Shown here piece after piece: positions 13,579 through 19,769 of a DNA stretch of 22,064 bases. The notes beneath the pieces were generated by a model, which saw nothing but the letters and a program-made list of their open reading frames with translations, had not been told where the DNA came from and ran no database searches. Source of the DNA: DATBMA01 sp036555105 (GTDB lineage: Bacteria > Actinomycetota > Acidimicrobiia > Spongiisociales > ZC4RG35). Position 1 is the first letter of the stretch. Every line of letters begins with the position of its first letter. The translations under genes and the position numbers were made by a program. The DNA is taken from assembly GCA_036555105.1 (NCBI GenBank), contig DATBMA010000025.1, forward strand, positions 1 through 22,064. Direction: 5' to 3'.

Positions 13579-14013
13579 CTAGCCCATGTCGGTGAAGTAG
13601 TTGACACCGCTGATAGCGAAGATCGCGAAGAAGATGATCAGGCCGACGACCGACAGGATCAGGAGGACGGTCCCGACGATCCCCAGGATCTTGGCCGCAT
13701 TGGCGGTTCCCCGATTCTCAACAGGGCGGCGGCCGGCGTCGATCGCCTGCAACTCCTTGTTGCCCATCGACCATGCGAAAGGCCCGAGGATCTGGCAGAG
13801 GACGATGCCGAGGATACCGAGCACCAGTGCGGTGGTGGCCTGCGAGGCCTCCATGTAGACGCCGCGGGTCTCCGGCGCCATCGGTTGCGGAGGCGGCGGG
13901 GGCGGTGGCGGAGTCGGCTGGACTGGCGGTGGTGGGGGCGGCGCCGGCGGCGTGGGCTCGACCGGTGGAGTGGGCTCGACCGGCGGGGTCGGGTCGGATG
14001 GTGGCGTTGTCAT
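13579..14013 (-). CDS. DUF4190-like membrane protein with proline-rich N-terminus
   Basis: A 144-aa protein. Residues 1-48 are a proline-rich tail with a repeated PTPPVE unit and polyproline runs. Two membrane helices follow (about 60-83 and 109-135), with the conserved loop FAWSMGNKELQAIDAGRRP and KILGIVGTVLL between. This is the DUF4190 pattern, shared with the 92-aa protein encoded two genes upstream. The function is unknown; the proline tail probably extends into the cytoplasm or binds partners. ATG 14013 has GAGGTG just upstream (5-nt spacer). It is the last gene of a three-gene minus-strand operon and converges on mrp 21 bp away. Confidence 0.75.
   Translation of the reverse strand: MTTPPSDPTPPVEPTPPVEPTPPAPPPPPPVQPTPPPPPPPPQPMAPETRGVYMEASQATTALVLGILGIVLCQILGPFAWSMGNKELQAIDAGRRPVENRGTANAAKILGIVGTVLLILSVVGLIIFFAIFAISGVNYFTDMG
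13952..14005 (-). repeat. 18-bp tandem repeat encoding the PTPPVE tail
   Basis: Two near-perfect 18-bp units (13952-13969 and 13970-13987, gtgggctcgaccggtgga with two changes) and a decayed third (13988-14005) encode the repeated six-residue proline unit of the DUF4190-like protein. Confidence 0.7.
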
Positions 14014-14022
14014 GAATTCACC

Positions 14023-14400
14023 TCACACTGGTGGGAGCGTCCCAGACGCCCAACGGACTATCCATGTCAAGAGGAGCAAGACCCCAGTCACGGCCATCAC
14101 GAGCGCAGGAAGCCGACCAGGGTCCGGAGCCCGGCCCAACCTCCTCGCCAGCCACCAGCCGACGACGAGCAGCAGCTCGAGTGCGATCAGCGGGGCCAGC
14201 GGGTGATAGGTCAGGGCTTGGGAGAGGTCGCCTCGCAGCAGCCAGGCGAAGGCCCTGGTCATACCGCAGCCAGGACAGGCGGTCCCGGTGATCAACGCGA
14301 AGGGGCAAAGGGTGGGACCGTCGTGGGTTGGCGAGGCCAGGGTCAGCACGCCGAAGACCGCGACCGGCAAGAGCGGGAGCCAGCGGCGCTGGAGAATCAC
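14023..14400 (-). CDS. DUF2752 family membrane protein
   Basis: A 125-aa membrane protein with about three hydrophobic segments. The DUF2752 hallmark CPFALITGTACPGCGMTRA is at 32-50, with cysteines C32, C42 and C45, followed by LLRGDLSQALTYHPLAP. The function is unknown; the CPGCG motif could bind metal or form a disulfide. I chose GTG 14400-14398, which overlaps the TGA of the upstream DUF4190 gene (GTGA), over an ATG at 14466. The longer version would add 22 basic residues lying wholly inside the neighbour. It is the middle gene of a DUF4190-DUF2752-DUF4190 operon. Confidence 0.82.
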   Translation of the reverse strand: MILQRRWLPLLPVAVFGVLTLASPTHDGPTLCPFALITGTACPGCGMTRAFAWLLRGDLSQALTYHPLAPLIALELLLVVGWWLARRLGRAPDPGRLPALVMAVTGVLLLLTWIVRWASGTLPPV

Positions 14401-14675
14401 CCGAATGGCCAAAAGCTTCCGCTGAACACGCCGGTGATCGTGGCGACCACCAAGCCGACCGCCCATAAGGCGACGGCGACGATTCCGAGGATGCGGCCGC
14501 CGTTGGCGGTCGACCGCTGGGCGGGGTCACGCCGCCCTGCATCCATGGCGGCGATCTCGTTGTTGCCCATCACCCAAGACACGATTCCGAGAGGGGCGCA
14601 GCAGAGCAGACCCAGTATTCCCAGGATGAGGATCGTGGTGGCCTGACTCTTCTCGGGATAGGCCGAGACCGTCAA
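14397..14675 (-). CDS. Small DUF4190-like membrane protein
   Basis: A 92-aa protein with two membrane helices (about 12-38 and 60-85) around the conserved loop WVMGNNEIAAMDAGRRDPAQ, then NGGRILGIVAVAL. It is a shorter paralogue of the proline-rich protein two genes downstream, from which it differs mainly in lacking the proline tail. The start is TTG 14675-14673, supported by the strong ribosome site GGAGG about 7 nt upstream. Its stop overlaps the GTG start of the DUF2752 gene. It is the first gene of the operon; a TAGTCT box further upstream gives a short leader. Confidence 0.78.
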   Translation of the reverse strand: MTVSAYPEKSQATTILILGILGLLCCAPLGIVSWVMGNNEIAAMDAGRRDPAQRSTANGGRILGIVAVALWAVGLVVATITGVFSGSFWPFG

Positions 14676-14699
14676 CTCTCTCCCTCCTCTTCGGCGGCG

Positions 14700-14705
14700 A
14701 GACTA
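14700..14705 (-). promoter_or_regulatory. -10 box (TAGTCT) of the DUF4190-DUF2752 operon, with leader
   Basis: TAGTCT on the minus strand lies 24 nt before TTG 14675. The transcript would have a leader of about 17 nt that holds the GGAGG ribosome site. This contrasts with the leaderless genes in the window, which lack such a site. Confidence 0.4.
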
Positions 14706-14718
14706 GACGCGGGGAGGG

Positions 14719-15951
14719 TCAGATCGCCCGCAGGCCAACGGCCATCTTGTCCACCAACTCATCGACCTGTGGCACGGTGAGGGTGAGCGGCGGCGAGATC
14801 TGGAGTCCGTTGCCGGCGACGGCCCGCGTGATCACGCCCGCCTGCCTGCAGGCCTTGGCGGCTCGGGGGGCGAGGGTCATGTCCTCAAGGTCCAGTTGGA
14901 CCGCCGCCATGGCGCCGGTGCCCCCGCGGATGCCGACCACAGGATCGAAGCTCTCCAATGCAGTGAGCGCGGCCATCAACTCGGACTCGAGCTCGAGGGC
15001 CCTGGCGAACACGCCCTCTTGCTCGTATATGCGCATCACCTCGAGGGCCGCTACGCATCCGGCTGCATGACCGGAGTAGGTGTATCCATGGCGCCAGATC
15101 ACCCCGGGCTGATCGAAGAAGGGGGCGGCCACCCGGGGGGAGGCGATCACCCCGCCCAGAGGCTGGTAGCCGGCAGTGACGCCTTTGGCGAAGAGGATCA
15201 GGTCGGGCTCGAGGTCGAAGCGGTTGGCCGCGAACCAGTCGCCGATGCGGCCGAATCCGGTGATGACCTCGTCGGAGATGAACAGCCCTCCCGCCGCCCT
15301 GACCTCGTCGCGCACCGTGCGCAGGTATTCGGGGGGCACCGGGCGGACCCCGCCGGCGCCGATCACCGGCTCGCAGTAGACCGCGGCGACCCGCTCCGGT
15401 CCGACATGATCGATCGCCTTACTCACCGCTTCGGCGTCGTCGTACGGGACGAACACGATGTCGGAGACCATCTCGCCGTAGCCGGCCCGGTTGGGCTCGA
15501 TGCCCCCGAGGCTGGTCCCGTAGGTGTGCATGCCGTGATATGCCCATTCACGGGCGATGAAGACGGTGCGCTCGGGCTGGCCTATCGCCGCGAAGTATCG
15601 GCGCGCCAACTTGGCGGCCGAGTCGACTGCATCCGACCCACCACTCGTGAGAAAGACCTTGGAGCCGGGGTCTGGCGAGCGGGCGGCGATGGCGTCGGCC
15701 AGCGCCAGGGTGGGAGGGGTGACGAAGTCGACGAAGGCGTGGTAGGCGTGGATCTTGTCCATCTGGGCGGCCACGGCCTTCCCGATCTCGGTCCTGCCAT
15801 ATCCGAGGTTGGCGAACCAGAGAGCGGCCGTTGCATCCAGGTACCTGGTTCCCTGGGGATCGAATACATATGCGCCATTGCCCCGCTCAATCACGAAAGG
15901 GGCGTCTTTGACGGTGTACATGTCGGCGAATGGATGCCAGAAGGCGCTCAT
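14719..15951 (-). CDS. Class III PLP-dependent aminotransferase
   Basis: A 410-aa fold-type I aminotransferase of class III (omega-amino acid:pyruvate / 4-aminobutyrate / DAPA group), which moves an amino group from a terminal amine to a keto acid. Motifs are LTSGGSDAVDSAAKLAR (phosphate-binding region), EWAYHGMHTYG, D227 in ISDEVITGFGR (binds the PLP ring nitrogen) and K256 in LILFAKGVTAGYQPLGG (Schiff-base lysine). The opening WHPFADM resembles omega-transaminases. The substrate cannot be read from sequence, and no pathway genes adjoin it. ATG 15951 has TAGCCT 7 nt upstream and no Shine-Dalgarno sequence. It diverges from the DUF1801 gene. Confidence 0.92.
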   Translation of the reverse strand: MSAFWHPFADMYTVKDAPFVIERGNGAYVFDPQGTRYLDATAALWFANLGYGRTEIGKAVAAQMDKIHAYHAFVDFVTPPTLALADAIAARSPDPGSKVFLTSGGSDAVDSAAKLARRYFAAIGQPERTVFIAREWAYHGMHTYGTSLGGIEPNRAGYGEMVSDIVFVPYDDAEAVSKAIDHVGPERVAAVYCEPVIGAGGVRPVPPEYLRTVRDEVRAAGGLFISDEVITGFGRIGDWFAANRFDLEPDLILFAKGVTAGYQPLGGVIASPRVAAPFFDQPGVIWRHGYTYSGHAAGCVAALEVMRIYEQEGVFARALELESELMAALTALESFDPVVGIRGGTGAMAAVQLDLEDMTLAPRAAKACRQAGVITRAVAGNGLQISPPLTLTVPQVDELVDKMAVGLRAI

Positions 15952-15958
15952 GGCGTGC

Positions 15959-15964
15959 AGGCTA
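15959..15964 (-). promoter_or_regulatory. -10 box (TAGCCT) of a leaderless promoter for the aminotransferase
   Basis: TAGCCT on the minus strand ends 7 nt before ATG 15951. The same hexamer precedes the 205-aa gene (7 nt) and the sortase (9 nt). Confidence 0.52.
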
Positions 15965-15995
15965 GGGGGGCCGGCCGCGCCAATTCCACGGGACC

Positions 15996-16001
15996 TAAGG
16001 T
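15996..16001 (+). promoter_or_regulatory. -10 box (TAAGGT) of the DUF1801 gene
   Basis: TAAGGT ends 6 nt before ATG 16008. The same bases, AAGGTGAGG, could instead be read as a Shine-Dalgarno site, so the leaderless reading is less certain here. Confidence 0.4.
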
Positions 16002-16007
16002 GAGGTG

Positions 16008-16463
16008 ATGCATTCCAACGCCACCTCGGTCGAGGCCTATCTGGCGGAGCTCCCAGCCGACCGCAGGGAAGCGATCGAGGAAGTCCGTGAGGTGATTCTG
16101 AGCAACCTCGAGCCAGGTTTCGAGGAGATCATCGACTTCGGGATGCTGGCGTATTCCGTCCCCCTCGAGCGATATCCGGACACATACAACGGGCATCCGA
16201 TCGGAATAGCCGGGCTCGCTTCTCAGAAGAACCACATGTCGTTATATCTGATGACGATCTACGCCGACGAGGAGTCACGCCGCAAGTTCGAGCACGACTA
16301 CCGGGAGACTGGCAAGCGCTACGACGTCGGCAAGAGCTGCGTCAGATTCCGCAAGGCCGCCGACTTGCCCCTCGATGTGATAGCCGGCGCCATCGCAGGC
16401 ACGACCGTCGACGACGTGATCGAGTTCACAGAACGACTTCACCCGCGCAAGCCGCGCGGGTAG
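16008..16463 (+). CDS. DUF1801 (YdhG/YjbR-like fold) protein
   Basis: A 151-aa small cytosolic protein of the DUF1801 family. The N-terminus SVEAYLAELPADRREAIEEVREVI is followed by FEEIIDFGMLAYSVPL, then AGLASQKNHMSLYLM, and RYDVGKSCVRFRKAADLPLDVI near the C-terminus. These are the usual family landmarks. Its biochemical function is unknown, although the fold is frataxin-like. An in-frame GTG at 16005 is possible, but ATG 16008 has better spacing from either AAGG or the TAAGGT box. The gene ends in a GC-rich hairpin and precedes the MFS transporter by 21 nt. Confidence 0.8.
   Translation: MHSNATSVEAYLAELPADRREAIEEVREVILSNLEPGFEEIIDFGMLAYSVPLERYPDTYNGHPIGIAGLASQKNHMSLYLMTIYADEESRRKFEHDYRETGKRYDVGKSCVRFRKAADLPLDVIAGAIAGTTVDDVIEFTERLHPRKPRG
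16442..16460 (+). terminator. GC-rich hairpin at the end of the DUF1801 gene
   Basis: CCCGCGC (16442-16448), loop AAGCC, GCGCGGG (16454-16460) form a perfect 7-bp stem that ends immediately before the stop codon TAG 16461. It encodes the last residues of the protein. It may weaken read-through into the MFS gene; there is no T-run. Confidence 0.4.
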
Positions 16464-16470
16464 GCATCCA

Positions 16471-16476
16471 TAGACT
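16471..16476 (+). promoter_or_regulatory. -10 box (TAGACT) of the MFS transporter gene
   Basis: TAGACT lies 8 nt before GTG 16485, with no ribosome site between, which fits a leaderless transcript. Confidence 0.48.
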
Positions 16477-16484
16477 CAGCGCAG

Positions 16485-17690
16485 GTGCCGGGCTCGTTCC
16501 TTACCGCTCGTTGGTTCCTCGTCGTATTCGCGGCATCGCTTGCCACCGAGGTCACCCACAGCCTCATGATCCACCTGCCTGGCTTCATGCTGGACGTGGG
16601 CATGAACGAAGCGGGCATCGGCGTCGTGTCGGGGGTCGCTACCGCCGTCGCCCTCATCGCCCGGCCGTGGATCGGCCGGACGATGGACATTCGCAGCCGC
16701 CGGCTGGTGATCCGCCTGGGAGTCGCCCTCCTGGCGGTCGCCTGCATCGGCTACTCATTCGTGACCACCTCAGGGCCGCTGCTGTGGAGTATGCGCGGCC
16801 TTCAGGCTCTCGGCGACGCCATGAGCTACACCGCCTTCTTCACGTATGTCGCCGACCGGGTACCGGCCGGCCGGCGCACCCAGGGCCTGGCGATCTTCGG
16901 GATCTCGGGCCTTGCCCCGATCGGGCTCGGCACTGTCCTGGGCGACTTCGTCCTGGCCAGGGCGGACTACCACGCCATGTTCCTCGTGGGTGCCGGCTTT
17001 TGCGCTCTGGCCCTCGGCCTGGCCTTCACCCTGGAGTCGACCGGTGCCCATGCCGGCGCCGCCCCCCGAGGCTTCATGGCCGTGCTGCGCTCACGTCGCA
17101 TGCGCCCCCTCTGGTTCGGGACCGCTCTGTTGGCCGTTGCCTTCTCGGTCGTGTTCATTTACGTGAAGACCTACGTCGAGCAGTCGGGGCTCGAGTCAGT
17201 CGGTCCCTTCTTTCTCAGCTATGCCGCCACCGCCGTCGCCTTGCGGCTCTTCTTCGGCTGGGTGCCGGATCGAGTTGGGCCCCGCAAGCTGTTGGGACCG
17301 GCTCTTGCGGTCTACGCGCTGAGCTTCCTGGTTATGGCGACCGGGCCGGAGGGGGCCGCCCTGCTTCCTCTTGCCGGGCTGCTGGGAGGGACCGGGCACG
17401 CCATCGTTTTTCCGGTCCTGTTGGCCATGGTCACCACCCGCTCGGGGGCTGCGGACCGGGGCGGGGCGGCGGCTGCTTTCACAGCGGTATTGGATCTGGG
17501 CGGCATCCTGTTCGCACCGCTGCTCGGATTGCTGATCATCCAACTCGGATACCCGGTGATGTTCGTGACGAGCGCGATGGTGATCCTCGTGGGGGCGGCG
17601 GTGTTCTACCGGCTCGACCGGGCCGAGGTGGCCGAGATGCTCGACACCGCCGAGCTGGAGATCCACCCATATCCCGCACCCCCGGCGTGA
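16485..17690 (+). CDS. Major facilitator superfamily transporter
   Basis: A 401-aa integral membrane protein with about twelve hydrophobic segments and a central cytoplasmic loop (about 185-205). The MFS motif A region after helix 2 is ARPWIGRTMDIRSRR, with its counterpart FGWVPDRVGPRKLLG in the second half. It probably exports or imports a small solute by ion coupling; the substrate is unknown. The C-terminal tail is acidic and proline-rich. GTG 16485 is the start, supported by the TAGACT box. It lies 25 nt before the SDR gene, which has its own promoter-like box, so shared regulation is possible but not shown. Confidence 0.88.
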   Translation: MPGSFLTARWFLVVFAASLATEVTHSLMIHLPGFMLDVGMNEAGIGVVSGVATAVALIARPWIGRTMDIRSRRLVIRLGVALLAVACIGYSFVTTSGPLLWSMRGLQALGDAMSYTAFFTYVADRVPAGRRTQGLAIFGISGLAPIGLGTVLGDFVLARADYHAMFLVGAGFCALALGLAFTLESTGAHAGAAPRGFMAVLRSRRMRPLWFGTALLAVAFSVVFIYVKTYVEQSGLESVGPFFLSYAATAVALRLFFGWVPDRVGPRKLLGPALAVYALSFLVMATGPEGAALLPLAGLLGGTGHAIVFPVLLAMVTTRSGAADRGGAAAAFTAVLDLGGILFAPLLGLLIIQLGYPVMFVTSAMVILVGAAVFYRLDRAEVAEMLDTAELEIHPYPAPPA

Positions 17691-17703
17691 CCGGGCCGGT
17701 GGG

Positions 17704-17709
17704 TAAGGT
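17704..17709 (+). promoter_or_regulatory. -10 box (TAAGGT) of a leaderless promoter for the SDR gene
   Basis: TAAGGT ends 6 nt before ATG 17716, matching TAnnnT at leaderless spacing. It would drive the coupled SDR-ECH-Rid trio. Confidence 0.48.
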
Positions 17710-17715
17710 CGCCGT

Positions 17716-18462
17716 ATGACGCCGCGCCGCTGGGCTGTCACCGGAGGAAGCCGCGGGATCGGGCGGGCGATCGTGGTCGAGGCCGCCTCTCGCGGAAATC
17801 AGGTGGTGGCGATGGGTCGTGACCGCACCGCATTGGAGGAGACGGTCCGGTTGGCCGGGGGGTCGACGGAGTTGCGGCTGTGCGACGTGACCGATCCCTC
17901 TTCGGTGAAAGAGGCCTTTTCGGGGCTGGAGGTCGAGGTGTTGGTGTCCAATGCCGGGCAGGCCGTCTCCGGCCCGGTCCACCGGATCGGATTGGATGAC
18001 TGGAACGGCATGTTCGCGGTGCATGCCACCGGTTCTCTTCTGTGCACCCAGGCGGTGCTCGGGGGCATGCGCTCGCGGGGGTTCGGGCGGATCGTGTACC
18101 TGGCGTCGGTCGCCGGGCTGGTGGGGCCCAAGTACACCGGGGCCTATGCCGCCGCCAAACACGCCATGCTGGGCCTGATGCGGGTGGCGGCGGCGGAGGT
18201 AGGGGGAAGCGGCATCACCGCCAACGCCGTCTGCCCCGGGTTCGTCGACACCCAGATGACCGAGGGCACCATCGAACGCATCGCAGCCACCACCTCGCTC
18301 GAGCCCGACGGTGCCAAGGCGGTGCTGGAGGGCATGTCGCCGCTCGGTCGGCTGATCACACCCGAGGAAGTCGCCTCGGCCGTGATGTACATCGCCTCGG
18401 ATGAGGCCGGAGCGGTGAACGGCCATGCCATGGTGATCGACGGGGGAGGGACCATCGCGTGA
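17716..18462 (+). CDS. Short-chain dehydrogenase/reductase
   Basis: A 248-aa classical SDR. The nucleotide-binding TGGSRGIG is at 9-16, NAG at 79-81, and the catalytic residues are S131 (LASVAGL), Y144 and K148 (YAAAK). PGFVDTQM and the C-terminal VNGHAMVIDGGGTIA are typical of FabG-like 3-oxoacyl or 3-hydroxyacyl-CoA/ACP dehydrogenases. R35 in MGRDR, just after the second beta strand, hints at NADP preference but is weak evidence. Its TGA overlaps the GTG of the enoyl-CoA hydratase gene (GTGA), so the two are translated together. That coupling suggests it acts on the hydroxyacyl or oxoacyl-CoA made by the next enzyme. Confidence 0.92.
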   Translation: MTPRRWAVTGGSRGIGRAIVVEAASRGNQVVAMGRDRTALEETVRLAGGSTELRLCDVTDPSSVKEAFSGLEVEVLVSNAGQAVSGPVHRIGLDDWNGMFAVHATGSLLCTQAVLGGMRSRGFGRIVYLASVAGLVGPKYTGAYAAAKHAMLGLMRVAAAEVGGSGITANAVCPGFVDTQMTEGTIERIAATTSLEPDGAKAVLEGMSPLGRLITPEEVASAVMYIASDEAGAVNGHAMVIDGGGTIA

Positions 18463-19286
18463 CCAGGGGGAGATCCTCGGCGCCCTTCACCGAGCGATGG
18501 GAGAACTTCGATCTCCGAATCGAAGGCAGAGTCGCCACCGTCACCCTCACCCGTCCGGAGAAGTTGAACGCCCTCTCCCTGGCCGTCTACGCCGATCTGC
18601 GCGACCTGCTGGCCGAGCTGCACCAGACCCCGGAAGTGGCGGTACTGGTGATCACCGGCAGCGGCCGCGGGTTCTGCTCGGGGGGAGACGTCGACGACAT
18701 CATCGGAGCCCTACAGGGGAAGGGGGCGAGCGACCTGCTCGACTTCACCCGGCTCACCGGGGCGGTCGTCCAAGGGATGCGGGAGCTTCCTATGCCGATC
18801 ATCGCAGCCGTGAACGGGGTGGCAGCGGGGGCCGGCGCAGTCATCGCCCTGGCCGCGGACCTCAGGCTTCTGGCCGAGTCCGCTTCGTTCCACTTCCTGT
18901 TCACCAAGGTGGGCCTGGCCGGAGCCGACATGGGTGCCGCCTACCTGCTGCCGCGAGTCGTGGGGCTGGGAAGGGCCACCGAGCTGTTGTTGCTTGGAGA
19001 CAAGGTCGACTCAGGGCGTGCAGCCGATATCGGGCTGGCCACCGCCGTGGTGCCCGACGCCTTGTTGATGGAGGAGGCGGCGGCGCTGGCAGCGAGGCTG
19101 GCATCGGGGCCAACCCTCGCATATGCGGCCACCAAGTCGCTCGTGACCCGCGAGCTCGATATGGGCCTTTCGGCGGCGATCGAGGCCGAGGCCTATGCCC
19201 AGGCACTGCTGATGGCATCTGAGGACCACGCCGAGTTCTACCGGGCCTACCGCGAGGGCCGCGAGCCAACGTGGGAGGGCCGGTGA
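18459..19286 (+). CDS. Enoyl-CoA hydratase/isomerase family protein, PaaG-like
   Basis: A 275-aa crotonase. Oxyanion-hole regions are GFCSGGDVDD (71-80) and VNGVAAGAGAVIALAAD (118-134). Neither classical catalytic glutamate is present: V128 and F148 occupy the two positions. Instead FTKVGLAGADMG (148-159) aligns with the KIGLxPDxGG motif of PaaG-type isomerases, with D157 in the place of their aspartate. This makes an isomerase or ring-CoA role more likely than simple hydration. The start is GTG 18459, overlapping the SDR stop. The end overlaps the GTG of the Rid gene in the same way, giving three tightly coupled genes. Confidence 0.88.
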   Translation: MTRGRSSAPFTERWENFDLRIEGRVATVTLTRPEKLNALSLAVYADLRDLLAELHQTPEVAVLVITGSGRGFCSGGDVDDIIGALQGKGASDLLDFTRLTGAVVQGMRELPMPIIAAVNGVAAGAGAVIALAADLRLLAESASFHFLFTKVGLAGADMGAAYLLPRVVGLGRATELLLLGDKVDSGRAADIGLATAVVPDALLMEEAAALAARLASGPTLAYAATKSLVTRELDMGLSAAIEAEAYAQALLMASEDHAEFYRAYREGREPTWEGR

Positions 19287-19699
19287 GCACTGGTCATCAG
19301 ATGATCGAACCGGCCGGGCTGCCTCCTGCGGTCGGGTTCAGTCATGCGGTGGTGCCGGCCGAAGGCCACACCGTCTACTTGGCCGGCCAGATCGGCCAGC
19401 GGGCTGATGGCTCCCTGTCGACCGGGCTGGTCGAGCAGTTCGCCCAAGCGTGTCGCAATCTGCAGCTGGCGCTTGCAGCCGCCGGATCGTTTCCCGAGCA
19501 CGTGGTCTCGTTGACCATCTACGTGACGGATGTCCCCTCATATCGGGCAGCGCTCCGACCGTTGGGTGAGGCATACCGGAAGGTGTTTGGCTCGCATTAC
19601 CCGGCGATGGCGCTCATCGGGGTCGACGCCCTCTTCGAGCCCGCCGCAGTGGTGGAGCTGGTGGCCATCGCGGTGGTCCCGCGCCAACAGGCGGACTGA
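19283..19699 (+). CDS. Rid (YjgF/YER057c/UK114) family protein
   Basis: A 138-aa Rid-family protein: VYLAGQIGQRADGSL (31-45), VVSLTIYVTDVPSYRA, YRKVFGSHYPAMALIGVDALF, then VVELVAIAVVP. Classical RidA hydrolyses reactive enamine/imine intermediates using an arginine (E. coli R105) that holds the substrate carboxylate. Here the position reads M109 (PAM for PAR), while the glutamate equivalent to E120 is kept as E125. It is therefore probably not a standard 2-aminoacrylate deaminase but one of the Arg-less Rid subgroups. GTG 19283 overlaps the TGA of the enoyl-CoA hydratase gene, with GGAGG at 19274-19278. A longer start at 19271 would overlap more and lacks a ribosome site. Confidence 0.85.
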   Translation: MSTGHQMIEPAGLPPAVGFSHAVVPAEGHTVYLAGQIGQRADGSLSTGLVEQFAQACRNLQLALAAAGSFPEHVVSLTIYVTDVPSYRAALRPLGEAYRKVFGSHYPAMALIGVDALFEPAAVVELVAIAVVPRQQAD

Positions 19700-19736
19700 T
19701 CCTCTCGGGCCGGGCTCCTGGCCGCCTGGGTCTTGC

Positions 19737-19742
19737 TAGCGT
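19737..19742 (+). promoter_or_regulatory. -10 box (TAGCGT) of the trpB2 gene, with leader
   Basis: TAGCGT lies 27 nt before ATG 19770. The predicted leader of about 20 nt carries the strong ribosome site AAAGGAGGG (19755-19763). This is a leadered promoter, unlike most others in the window. Confidence 0.42.
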
Positions 19743-19769
19743 TTCGCGGCCTTGAAAGGAGGGCGGCAT

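Noticed and set aside
13885..14646. A 253-codon plus-strand frame opposite the DUF4190/DUF2752 operon
   Set aside because: It is the complement of three small genes with clear ribosome sites and overlapping starts, and its product is basic low-complexity sequence.
14896..16008. A 370-codon plus-strand frame opposite the aminotransferase
   Set aside because: The minus-strand aminotransferase has all catalytic motifs. The opposite frame is low-complexity and rich in Gly, Asp and Val, as expected for a shadow.
16511..17719. A 402-codon plus-strand frame in another phase of the MFS gene
   Set aside because: Its translation is Arg/Pro/His-rich with no membrane segments, while the chosen frame gives a normal twelve-helix transporter.
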